Shown piece by piece: positions 1-8,020 of a stretch of 64,000 nucleotides of DNA. The notes under the pieces are model-generated. The model saw only the letters and a program-made list of their open reading frames with translations. It was not told the origin of the DNA and searched no databases. Every line of letters starts with the position of its first letter. Within the stretch, counting starts at the first letter, position 1. The DNA is from an uncultured Ignavibacteria bacterium (GTDB taxonomy: Bacteria > Bacteroidota > Ignavibacteria > Tepidaquicellales > OLB5). The stretch spans positions 62,001 through 126,000 of the forward strand of contig CALMYL010000020.1 of the NCBI GenBank assembly GCA_937873695.1, read 5' to 3'. The position numbers were made by a program, and so were the translations under genes.

Positions 1-2066
1 AAATTGGGACTTGAGTTTTCACCGACTGTTATTTCAACAAGCTTTGATGTGCCTTCAATTTTTTCTACTGTGTAGGTTAAAATATTATCATTCTGCGTAG
101 TGATAAGCACATTAGCGCCCGGTGTTGTTGTGACAATAAGCGCTTTGCATATCTCGCCGGGTTTATAGCTGTCTTTATCGGGGAAGATCTGCACTGTGCC
201 TGATTCATTGTACCACCACCACATATCCCCTTTGGAAACGTAGCAGTAAGTATTATCGGTGACTTTTTTACCGCGACTATCGTAGGAATTTATTTCGATT
301 GAATAGTACCCTTCGCCAGCGGCATCAAAGCTAACATTACCGATACCTTTATCATTTGTGCTGCCTTTTACGGTTGTAACATAATCTTTGCTCTGTTTGT
401 AATCAGGGTAGCCTGTCCATGTAAGCCTGTTAACAACAGCTTCAAAGTTAACCTGTTTTGGTTTTTCGGCAAAATCCATTGCACGTACTTCAACATTTAT
501 CTTTTCATCAGGTTTATACATGTACTTATCAACTTTTGATGTCATGAAGAAATCTGACCTGGTAACATAAACTGTCTTGGTCGAAGAAATTTCTCTTCTT
601 GATTTATCGGTTACCTTAGCCTGAATGATATACATATAGTCAGTTTCATATGTAGCATTTCTATCCCAATACCACCAGCTATTGTATTTGGATTTAAAGT
701 CCTCTTTCACCAGGTAATCGAAGTCAAACCTGCCTTCTTTATCAAGCTTACCTTTTCCGCTGAAGATAAAATCAGCGTTGTTATATTTCTGGTTATCATC
801 CTGTGTTGCGTAATAATCTTCATACCACCATTTATACTCACTGAAGTACCACCATGGTTTGTAAAATGTCTGCTTGTACACATTATACTCAACTTCAGCA
901 TCCTGAACGGGTGAGCCGAAATAATAATCGGCGTTTACAACGCCCTTAATGCTCTCGCTATCTAAGTACTGATCTTTATCAAGTGTAATGCCTACTTTGT
1001 ACTCAGGTTTTTTGTATTCTTCAACGGCAAAGGTGCCTGTGTACTGCTGACCCTTTTCAAGCTCAGCGTAAATATAATAATCACCCAGCGCAGCGTTCTC
1101 TTCAATTTCGTATGAACCTGAAAAACTTCCGTTGGAATTTGTTCTTAACACCTGTTTGGAAACTTCCGCACCGCGAGAGTCTTTAATACGCACGGTTAGA
1201 TCTTTTTCGGGGTAATTCTCAAATCCCGTGTTATTTGCTTTACGTATAACGCCTTTGAACTCAACAATTGATTTGGGTCTGTACACAGGCTGGCTTGGAT
1301 AAATATAAACACTGTACATATTCGCGCCATAACCAAAATACAGGTACGGATCAGATACGGCGATATCATCGCCTTTTCTGCCGATAATTAGCGGGTAAGC
1401 AACATTGTTTGCAGCAGCATAGTCTCTATCTTCCTGGTTCACATCCTTATAGAACAAACCGCGCATTGTTTTACCAACTCCAATTTTTCTTTGTCCCATA
1501 AAGAATGAAAGGTCAACATCGCTCAAAGGCTCACCAGATTTTCTATCAACAGTATATGCCAATAGCGCGTTGTTTGATGCCTCTGTAATTGTACCAATAT
1601 CGGTAACAAAGAAGCCTGTATAGGCTACTTTATTTTTGTAAGCCACTCTTACAACAAACGCACCTTTTTGTTTTGGTTTGTACGTGATGGTTTCATAGCT
1701 GTAATAATAATCGTTATCGCCTTCAACCTTCATGCGTTTATTAAAGCTGTCGACTTCATCGCATAAGCCGAGTAGATTTAAGCTGTCTTTGCTTAAAACA
1801 TCTATCTGATAATTGGAGGTCTGCCTTGAAAAAAATCCTTCAATATCATTTATTTTATAAATTTTAAAATTGAACTCCGCGTTTTTGCGCAGGTAGTAAG
1901 CATAGACATTTATAGTAACCTCATCACCTGAGGCGTACATATTATTGCTGTAAACACTGTACGACATATTGAAATCATCATTATCATTCTGTGAAAATGA
2001 TATTGATGGGATCATTATTGCCAGAAGCACGGCAAGCAGCATAATTTTTTTCGTGATATTTCTCAT
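1..2066 (-). CDS. Alpha-2-macroglobulin-like secreted protein (N-terminal 688 residues, runs off window)
   Basis: The frame is open from an ATG at 2066 to the window edge, so only the N-terminal part is visible. It begins with a Sec signal peptide (hydrophobic core about residues 7-22, ending SISFSQ). A run of beta-sandwich domains follows. Near residue 258 there is the MG2-type signature YRPKSIVEFKGVIRK, and further on repeated macroglobulin-like segments (YKPDEKINVEVRAMDF, DSYKPGEICKALIV). Bacterial members of the family are periplasmic or surface protease traps. The thioester and receptor-binding parts would lie beyond the window, so it cannot be said whether this copy is thioester-active. 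A good ribosome site, AAGGAG, lies about 8 bases before the ATG. It is divergent from the ABC-F gene across about 160 bp. Confidence 0.85.
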   Translation of the reverse strand, partial: MRNITKKIMLLAVLLAIMIPSISFSQNDNDDFNMSYSVYSNNMYASGDEVTINVYAYYLRKNAEFNFKIYKINDIEGFFSRQTSNYQIDVLSKDSLNLLGLCDEVDSFNKRMKVEGDNDYYYSYETITYKPKQKGAFVVRVAYKNKVAYTGFFVTDIGTITEASNNALLAYTVDRKSGEPLSDVDLSFFMGQRKIGVGKTMRGLFYKDVNQEDRDYAAANNVAYPLIIGRKGDDIAVSDPYLYFGYGANMYSVYIYPSQPVYRPKSIVEFKGVIRKANNTGFENYPEKDLTVRIKDSRGAEVSKQVLRTNSNGSFSGSYEIEENAALGDYYIYAELEKGQQYTGTFAVEEYKKPEYKVGITLDKDQYLDSESIKGVVNADYYFGSPVQDAEVEYNVYKQTFYKPWWYFSEYKWWYEDYYATQDDNQKYNNADFIFSGKGKLDKEGRFDFDYLVKEDFKSKYNSWWYWDRNATYETDYMYIIQAKVTDKSRREISSTKTVYVTRSDFFMTSKVDKYMYKPDEKINVEVRAMDFAEKPKQVNFEAVVNRLTWTGYPDYKQSKDYVTTVKGSTNDKGIGNVSFDAAGEGYYSIEINSYDSRGKKVTDNTYCYVSKGDMWWWYNESGTVQIFPDKDSYKPGEICKALIVTTTPGANVLITTQNDNILTYTVEKIEGTSKLVEITVGENSSPN

Positions 2067-2224
2067 GGTAATTCTCCTTTAGAAACCTGATTTGTAAAGC
2101 TGATAACTTTGTTTTTTTGAACTTTCTTACTTATTTATATGTAAAATAATGTAATTTGTTCCCATAAATGTGAGAAAAATAAGTTTACTGAAAGTTAAAA
2201 GTATTAAAGCTAAATTGCCGGAAT

Positions 2225-4219
2225 ATGCTATCAGTCGCAGATGTTACGGTACAGTTCGGCTCAAAGAAGCTGTTCGAAAACCTATCCTTTATAGTGAACC
2301 CAAGGGATAGAATTGGGCTTGTGGGCTCAAACGGGGCGGGTAAATCGACCCTGCTAAAGGTAATTAACGGCCAAATCGAGTCAGATAAGGGTGAAATTGC
2401 CGTTTCCAAGCACACAACCATTGGCTACCTGCCGCAGGATGGTATTACGTTCCTTGGCAAAACCATTTACGAAGAGGTTTATTCAGGTGTTGGCGATATT
2501 TCAGCCTTAAAAGATGAAATCGACCAGGTACAACTTGAGCTTGAAACACACCCTGACCATACTTCGGATGAATATATGGACCTAGTGGAAACCTACGGCG
2601 AACTTCAGCATAAGTTTGAAGTGCTGGATGGCTTTAAAATAAAATCGAATATCGAGAAGATACTCGAGGGATTGGGTTTCCACACAAAGGATTTTGACAG
2701 GCTGACCGATGAATTTTCCGGGGGATGGCAGATGCGCATAGCGCTTGCGAAGCTGCTGCTTAAGCAGCCATCGGTATTGCTGCTTGATGAACCAACGAAC
2801 CATCTTGATATTGAATCGCTTATTTGGGTTGAAGATTTCCTGAAGTCATATGAAGGCGCGATAATTCTTGTCTCGCATGACAGGAAATTCCTTGATACCA
2901 TAACTAACAAAACAATTGAAATTTACGCCGGCAAAGTTACTATATATAAGGGCAACTATTCTTATTACGTGCAGGAGCGAGATATAAGAAAAGAGCTGCT
3001 ATTTAAGAGTTACGATAACCAGCAGAAATATTTAAAACAGCAGGAGCGCTTCATAACCAGATTCCGCTCAAAGGCATCAAAAGCTACGAGTGTACAGAGC
3101 AGAATTAAAATGCTTGAAAAGGTTGAAAGGATTGAAATCGAAGATGAAGAAACAGCTATTCATTTCAACTTTCCCCCGGCGACTCACAGCGGCAGAAAAG
3201 TATTTGAGCTGAAAAACGTTACCAAGAGTTACGGTGATAACCTTGTATTAAAAGATCTGAACCTGGAGCTTGAACGCGGCGAGAAAATAGGGCTGGTTGG
3301 CGTGAACGGAGCGGGGAAATCGACATTAGCAAGAATAATACGAGGCACAGAGGAATTCCAGTCAGGCACAAGGAAGCTTGGTTTCCAGGTTGAGCTGGAA
3401 TATTATTCCCAGCACCAGGCAGATACACTTGACCCTTCAACAGATGTACTGGGGACACTTGACGCAGTAGCAACGGGTGATGTAAGAAAACAATTAAGAA
3501 CCATTCTCGGCAGCTTTTTATTCCGCGGTGATGATGTGTTCAAGCAGGTATCGGTACTTTCAGGGGGTGAAAAATCACGCTTAGCGCTGGCGCGCATGCT
3601 GCTTAAATCCTCAAACTTCCTGATACTTGATGAGCCTACAAATCATTTGGATATGAACAGTAAGCAGGTACTGATGACGGCGCTGCATAACTACGGCGGA
3701 ACGATACTTATCATTTCGCATGACAGGGAATTCCTTGACGGCATAGTAACAAAAATAATTGAAGTAAAAAATAAGAATGTTAAGACATATCTCGGTAACT
3801 GCTCGTATTACATAGAAAAACTGGAAGAAGAGAAGGCCGGTATATCTATGGCTAAGCAGTCAAAGAACGGCGCTTCAGGCAATGGTACTGCAAAGAATGA
3901 ACAGGTGGTTATTACAAAGCAGAAGAAAACCAAAGAACAGAAAAGGCTTGAAGCGGAACAGCGCAATAAGATATACAAGCATGCGAAGCCATTGAAAGAC
4001 AGCATTCATAAGCTGGAGAAAGAGATAAAAGTGCTGGAAGAAAAAACAGGAGCCATAGAAAAAGAAATGGCGCATCCTGATTTCTTTAAGGATCATCATA
4101 ATTCCGCGCAGAAAACAACCGAGTATAAAACAGCTAAAGAAAGGCTAAACGACCTGTACCACAAGTGGTCGGAGGAATCAAAGAAGCTGGCGAAGATAGA
4201 GGAAGAAATAGCCGGGTAA
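2225..4219 (+). CDS. ABC-F family ATPase (translation factor / ribosome protection type)
   Basis: A 664-residue soluble protein with two ABC ATPase domains and no membrane segments, which is the ABC-F layout. The first domain has Walker A GSNGAGKST at residues 34-42, signature SGGWQMR and Walker B LLLDEPTNHLD. The second has Walker A GVNGAGKST near residue 357, signature SGGEKSR and Walker B LILDEPTNHLD. The linker between the domains (about residues 240-300) is basic and helical, as expected for the P-site-tRNA interaction motif. The C-terminus is a charged coiled coil (about residues 560-660) as in Uup/YdiF-like members. Family proteins bind the ribosomal E site; the exact subfamily (Uup, EttA-like or resistance) cannot be decided here. 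The repeat following the gene begins at its stop codon. Confidence 0.92.
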   Translation: MLSVADVTVQFGSKKLFENLSFIVNPRDRIGLVGSNGAGKSTLLKVINGQIESDKGEIAVSKHTTIGYLPQDGITFLGKTIYEEVYSGVGDISALKDEIDQVQLELETHPDHTSDEYMDLVETYGELQHKFEVLDGFKIKSNIEKILEGLGFHTKDFDRLTDEFSGGWQMRIALAKLLLKQPSVLLLDEPTNHLDIESLIWVEDFLKSYEGAIILVSHDRKFLDTITNKTIEIYAGKVTIYKGNYSYYVQERDIRKELLFKSYDNQQKYLKQQERFITRFRSKASKATSVQSRIKMLEKVERIEIEDEETAIHFNFPPATHSGRKVFELKNVTKSYGDNLVLKDLNLELERGEKIGLVGVNGAGKSTLARIIRGTEEFQSGTRKLGFQVELEYYSQHQADTLDPSTDVLGTLDAVATGDVRKQLRTILGSFLFRGDDVFKQVSVLSGGEKSRLALARMLLKSSNFLILDEPTNHLDMNSKQVLMTALHNYGGTILIISHDREFLDGIVTKIIEVKNKNVKTYLGNCSYYIEKLEEEKAGISMAKQSKNGASGNGTAKNEQVVITKQKKTKEQKRLEAEQRNKIYKHAKPLKDSIHKLEKEIKVLEEKTGAIEKEMAHPDFFKDHHNSAQKTTEYKTAKERLNDLYHKWSEESKKLAKIEEEIAG

Positions 4220-4274
4220 TGAGCAATGAGTAATTAGTAATTAGTAATGAGTAATGAGTAATGAGTAATGAGTA
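4217..4274. repeat. AT-rich repeat, left copy flanking the four-helix-bundle gene
   Basis: A degenerate tandem of the unit AATGAGT / AATTAGT starting in the stop codon of the ABC-F gene. In reverse complement it matches the segment at 4705-4740, so the two form imperfect inverted repeats around the four-helix-bundle gene. A related copy lies at 55640-55672. Confidence 0.75.
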
Positions 4275-4324
4275 CAAGTTACGTGATTTAATTTTATTAG
4301 ACAATTATAATGAAAGGTTATAAA

Positions 4325-4741
4325 ATGAAAGATAATATTATAAGAGATAAATCATTTAATTTCGCAGTTAGGATTGTTAACCTGAACAAATACCTGGTTT
4401 CGAAGAAAAAAGAGTTTGTACTTTCTAAACAAATTTTGAGATGTGGTACTTCAATTGGTGCAAATGTTGAAGAAGCCATTGGGGGAATTTCTAAATCAGA
4501 TTTTTCGCATAAAATATCCATTGCATACAAAGAAGCACGGGAAACACATTTTTGGCTGAGATTGCTTTACGCAACTGAATATATAGATAAGAATATGTAT
4601 GATTCACTAATACAGGATTGTGATGAAAACTGTAAGATCCTCTACTCAATTCTAAGTACTTCAAGAATCAAGAAACTCAAAATTGTAACGGTAATTATTG
4701 CTGCTTTAATTGCTCATTACTCATTGTTCATTATTAATTGA
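4325..4741 (+). CDS. Four-helix bundle protein (23S rRNA intervening-sequence protein family)
   Basis: About 138 residues. The core (residues 5-115) fits the four-helix-bundle/IVP family: an aromatic start RDKSFNFAVRIVNL, the conserved RCGTSIGANVEEA turn and a helix KISIAYKEARETHFWLRLL. Family members form pentameric barrels; some lie in 23S rRNA intervening sequences and a relative (Avd) serves diversity-generating retroelements, but most have no known job. ATG 4325 is preferred over the upstream ATG at 4310 because GAAAGG lies 7 bases before it. The last dozen residues (about ALIAHYSLFIIN) are translated from the right flanking repeat and are unlikely to be native fold. No reverse transcriptase or 23S gene is nearby, so this is a stand-alone copy. 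Confidence 0.85.
   Translation: MKDNIIRDKSFNFAVRIVNLNKYLVSKKKEFVLSKQILRCGTSIGANVEEAIGGISKSDFSHKISIAYKEARETHFWLRLLYATEYIDKNMYDSLIQDCDENCKILYSILSTSRIKKLKIVTVIIAALIAHYSLFIIN
4705..4740. repeat. AT-rich repeat, right copy (inverted relative to 4217-4274)
   Basis: Contains TTAATTGCTCATTACTCATT and a second TTCATTATTAATT unit. It encodes the C-terminal tail of the four-helix-bundle protein and, in another frame, produces a spurious N-terminal extension to the next gene. The same units occur at 55640-55672. Confidence 0.75.
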
Positions 4742-4745
4742 ATTT

Positions 4746-5600
4746 ATGAAAATCGGAAATTACGAATTACATTCAATACAAACGGGTTTATTCAGGCTGG
4801 ATGGCGGCGCGATGTTTGGCGTTGTACCAAAACCGTTGTGGTCTAAGACCAATCCCGCAGATGAGAGCAACAGAATTGATATGTGTATGCGTTCACTGTT
4901 GCTTATTGGCAATGGTAAAAAGATAATAGTTGATAATGGTGCAGGCTATAAATTAAGTGACAAATTGAACGCAATATACGGTATGGATCACTCCAAATTT
5001 ACCCTTGAAGATGCACTTACAAAGCATAATTTGAAACCTGAAGATATTACTGATGTTTTATTGACTCATCTGCATTTTGATCATGCGGGAGGCTCAACAA
5101 AAATTGCCGAAAATGGTGAAATTGAACTTGCTTTCCAGAATGCTGTTCACCATTTGCAGAAAAGGCATTGGGAGTGGGGGCAGAATCCCAGCGAGCGCGA
5201 TAAAGCAAGTTTCATGCCTGAAAATTACGACCTGCTGCAGAAAAAAGGTGTGTTAAAATTGTATGAGGGTGATTCTAAATTTGATGAAATAATTTCGCTG
5301 CATACTGTCAGCGGTCATACTCCGTTTATGCAGCTGGTAAAAATTAAAGATGACGATAATACCCTGCTGTTTACCGCTGATCTTTTCCCGATGACGTCTC
5401 ACATTCCCCTGCCCTATATCATGGGCTATGACTTATTCCCTTTGACCACACTTGATGAGAAGAAAAAATTCCTGCCGCAAATCACAAAAGAAAACTGGAT
5501 ACTCTTTTTTGAACATGACGCGTTTACAGAAACCTGCAGGGTTCAGCAAACCGAGCGCGGCTTTACGGTTACCGATAAAATGGAATTAAATAAACGCTAA
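4746..5600 (+). CDS. MBL-fold metallo-hydrolase
   Basis: 284 residues from ATG 4746. A longer frame from 4710 only reads through the upstream repeat and is rejected. The zinc motif THLHFDHAG (HxHxDH) lies near residue 106, a second metal histidine in SGHTPF near residue 198, and the bridging aspartate in LLFTADLFP. The later segment DLFPLTTLDEKKKFL is typical of the large MBL hydrolase family that includes lactonase-like enzymes such as YtnP. Substrate cannot be read from sequence; a lactone or ester is likely by family. There is no signal peptide, so it is probably cytoplasmic. Confidence 0.85.
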   Translation: MKIGNYELHSIQTGLFRLDGGAMFGVVPKPLWSKTNPADESNRIDMCMRSLLLIGNGKKIIVDNGAGYKLSDKLNAIYGMDHSKFTLEDALTKHNLKPEDITDVLLTHLHFDHAGGSTKIAENGEIELAFQNAVHHLQKRHWEWGQNPSERDKASFMPENYDLLQKKGVLKLYEGDSKFDEIISLHTVSGHTPFMQLVKIKDDDNTLLFTADLFPMTSHIPLPYIMGYDLFPLTTLDEKKKFLPQITKENWILFFEHDAFTETCRVQQTERGFTVTDKMELNKR

Positions 5601-5638
5601 ATTGTTATTATATTAAATAAATAAACCAAAGTAATATT

Positions 5639-5869
5639 ATGACAACAGCAGAGTTAAAGAAATCAATAGTTCGGGAAGTACAGGCTGTGAGCGACGAAAA
5701 AATGCTGGAACTGATTCTAATTGCCCTTGAAAACATAAATTCACCTATGCCTGTGCTTGAAGAATGGCAGCAAAGAGAAATTGAGGAAAGTGAAAAACAA
5801 TTTGAGAGAGGTGAATTTGTAACCAAAGAAGAGGCTGATAAAAAGATTCTGCAATGGCTGAAAAAATAG
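5639..5869 (+). CDS. Putative antitoxin (addiction-module component)
   Basis: A 76-residue acidic helical protein rich in E, Q and K. The first part (TAELKKSIVREVQAV, then DEKMLELILIALENI) resembles the N-terminal helices of small addiction-module antitoxins. No ribbon-helix-helix or other DNA-binding motif is obvious. The call rests mainly on position: it overlaps the start of a ParE-like toxin by 16 bp, the usual antitoxin-first order. Confidence 0.7.
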   Translation: MTTAELKKSIVREVQAVSDEKMLELILIALENINSPMPVLEEWQQREIEESEKQFERGEFVTKEEADKKILQWLKK

Positions 5870-6147
5870 TCCTTTCCTTGAAAGCTGAAAAAAACCGATA
5901 TGATATTCTGAAATATTATTTCGATGAAACAGGAAGCAATAAAATACCTCTGCAAATATTCAATCAATTAGATAGTGCATTCGAGACTATTGCAATATTT
6001 CCGAATGCCGGCAAAATTGTTAACAAGAAAGGTTATCATGTGTTCGTGACCAAACCTTATAATATAGTTTACAGGATCAACATTGACTCAATTGAGATCT
6101 TACACATTTGGGATAACAGACAGAATCCAAAGAAATTGCCTTTATGA
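5854..6147 (+). CDS. RelE/ParE family toxin
   Basis: 97 residues with the ParE-type layout: an N-terminal strand (KIVLSLKAEKNRYDI), two helices, then FPNAGKIVNKKGYHVFVTKPYNIVYRI and a final strand IEILHIWDNRQNP, ending with the RxxP-like tail. ParE toxins poison gyrase and RelE toxins cleave ribosome-bound mRNA; the sequence does not discriminate firmly. It begins inside the antitoxin gene and its TGA overlaps the ATG of the Rieske gene (ATGA), so all three genes are probably co-translated. Confidence 0.82.
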   Translation: MAEKIVLSLKAEKNRYDILKYYFDETGSNKIPLQIFNQLDSAFETIAIFPNAGKIVNKKGYHVFVTKPYNIVYRINIDSIEILHIWDNRQNPKKLPL

Positions 6148-6500
6148 GTGAAACCAGCTATAAAAAAATATGCAAAGTAACTGACCTGCCCAACAGGCGC
6201 GGGAAGAAATTTACAATTGCCGAAGATACCGATATTGCCGTATTCAGGGTTGCTGAAAAAATATACGCGGTATCAAATGTTTGTCCGCATAACCAGTCAA
6301 ATGTTATGAATGAGGGCTACCTGGATGAATCACTATTCATAGCTTGTCCAATACACGGTTGGCAGTTCAGCCTGGAAACAGGCAAGGTACCGCCCGAGTG
6401 CAAAGGACTCAGCGCAACACTTGAAACATACGAAGTAAAAATTGAAAATGATGAAGTTTGGGTTGAGGTGAAAGAGAAGAAAAAGAAATGGTGGTTTTAA
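6144..6500 (+). CDS. Rieske [2Fe-2S] ferredoxin-like protein (NirD type)
   Basis: 118 residues, a single Rieske domain with no membrane anchor. Cluster ligands are C47-P-H49 and C68-P-I-H71, the C-X-H-X18-C-X2-H spacing of dioxygenase ferredoxins and NirD-like proteins. It probably passes electrons to a cytoplasmic redox partner, but no oxygenase or nitrite reductase lies beside it. The start overlaps the toxin stop by 4 bp, an odd partnership given that the functions look unrelated. The C-terminus is lysine-rich (KEKKKKWWF). Confidence 0.88.
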   Translation: MSETSYKKICKVTDLPNRRGKKFTIAEDTDIAVFRVAEKIYAVSNVCPHNQSNVMNEGYLDESLFIACPIHGWQFSLETGKVPPECKGLSATLETYEVKIENDEVWVEVKEKKKKWWF

Positions 6501-6504
6501 CAAA

Positions 6505-6585
6505 TAACAAATAGCAAAAACCAAATAACAAAAGGGCTGCACTATAAAGTAATTATTTGTTAACTGTTATTTGCTATTTGAACAA
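6505..6585. repeat. AT-rich inverted repeat between convergent genes
   Basis: Contains CAAATAACAAATAGCAAA on the left and, inverted, TTTGTTAACTGTTATTTGC on the right. It lies between the convergent Rieske and permease genes and could form a weak stem acting on both transcripts. It resembles in style, but not sequence, the AATGAGT repeats around the four-helix-bundle gene. Confidence 0.5.
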
Positions 6586-8020
6586 ACGGCCAATGTTTCT
6601 TCCTCCATGCGCGCCAAATATAGATCACCGTCCCTACAACTAATAACACAACTGCATATTTAATTTCTTTCTGGAAGTTTTGCCGGGAAAAGAGCACGTA
6701 AACAAATCCGATAAATGCCAGTATTGCCGGCAGTGGGTAGAGCCACATTCTGAATGGTCGCGGGTGCTGCGGATTTTTGATACGAAAATATATCACGCCA
6801 ATTGTCTGCGCTAAAAACTGAACCATAAGCCTGATAACGACAAGTGCAGCAATGATATCTTTAAGTTTCAGGAAGCAGAAGCAGATGGCTACTCCCCCTA
6901 AAATCAGCAATGATACATGCGGGAATTTATGTTTGGGGTGCACTTTGGAAAATACTTTGAAGTAATCACCATCAACAGCTGCAGCATAGGGCACTCTTGA
7001 ATACCCCATTAGCAAAGAGAACACCGATGCGAAAGCGGTCCACACTACAAGCAATGTTACCAGGTTACCTGCCCACGTTCCGTAAATTTTCTGCATAAAT
7101 ACCGAAACAATATATTTCCTTGCATCACTTCCCGCTGTTTCGCTTACTTCCTGCCATGGCAGTACGCCAAGTATGGCGATATTCATTACAATATATAATC
7201 CGGCAACAGCTAAAATTGAATAAATAATTGCGCGCGGTATGTTGCGGGTCGGATTCTGCACTTCGCCGCCGAAGAAATTTACATTGTAATATCCCCAGTA
7301 ATCGTATAGGGCTATGAGCATTGCTGAACCGAGTCCGAGGAAAAAGGCTGAATCGATATGAAACGCATTTGGCGGAAAGTCAAATGCAAGCTTTGGGTCA
7401 AAATTTGTGATACCTGAAACAATTATCCATACAACAGTGATAATAACACCACCCCATAGGAATTGCGAGAACTTGCTTATGAAAGCAACCTTGCGGTAAA
7501 GCATAAATACTGCGAGCAGCACTACTCCGATCGCGACAAATGTTCCGTTATTCAGAGTAATTGCAGCTTCAAGTGAACCAAGTAAAGGCAGCGGCAGATT
7601 CAGGTCATAATTAAAATAAGTAGAGTTCAGCCCGGGGAAAATATAACTTGCGTACATCGCGAGTCCGACACACCCCGAAGCCATCGAGAGCGGCGCGGAG
7701 AAGGTCAGCTGGAAAATGAAAAGGAATGAAACAAGTTTGCCGAAAGTATCTTTTCCGTAAATTTCCTTGAGGTAGTTGTAAGAACCGCCCGCATGCGGCA
7801 TAGCCGCGCCGAGCTCAGCCCAAACAAGGCCATCACTCAGGCAGATAATCGCTCCGATTATCCAGCCGATCATTGCCTGGGGCCCGCCCATAGCCGCAAC
7901 AATTAACGGGATAGTAATGAAAGGACCCACGCCTATCATATCAATCATATTAAGCGCAGTAGCGCCTTTTAGCGATACTCCCCTTACAAGCTGTTTATCT
8001 GCTTTGTTATCGGTTAACAT
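6560..8020 (-). CDS. APC-superfamily amino acid permease
   Basis: 486 residues with about 12 hydrophobic segments spread along the whole length. TM1 has the broken-helix motif GVGPFITIPLIVAA, and TM6 the region LYDYWGYYNVNFFGGEVQNP characteristic of APC transporters (the FGGE loop). It probably imports or exchanges amino acids across the inner membrane; the substrate cannot be read. Its ATG overlaps the stop of the PIG-L gene (TAATG), so the two are translationally coupled. The pairing may link hydrolysis of an N-acyl substrate outside the cytoplasm to uptake of a product, which is inference from context only. Confidence 0.88.
   Translation of the reverse strand: MLTDNKADKQLVRGVSLKGATALNMIDMIGVGPFITIPLIVAAMGGPQAMIGWIIGAIICLSDGLVWAELGAAMPHAGGSYNYLKEIYGKDTFGKLVSFLFIFQLTFSAPLSMASGCVGLAMYASYIFPGLNSTYFNYDLNLPLPLLGSLEAAITLNNGTFVAIGVVLLAVFMLYRKVAFISKFSQFLWGGVIITVVWIIVSGITNFDPKLAFDFPPNAFHIDSAFFLGLGSAMLIALYDYWGYYNVNFFGGEVQNPTRNIPRAIIYSILAVAGLYIVMNIAILGVLPWQEVSETAGSDARKYIVSVFMQKIYGTWAGNLVTLLVVWTAFASVFSLLMGYSRVPYAAAVDGDYFKVFSKVHPKHKFPHVSLLILGGVAICFCFLKLKDIIAALVVIRLMVQFLAQTIGVIYFRIKNPQHPRPFRMWLYPLPAILAFIGFVYVLFSRQNFQKEIKYAVVLLVVGTVIYIWRAWRKKHWPFVQIANNS

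Noticed and set aside
4217-4274. Tandem AATGAGT repeat as a CRISPR array
   Set aside because: Units are 7-8 bases with no unique spacers and no cas genes nearby.
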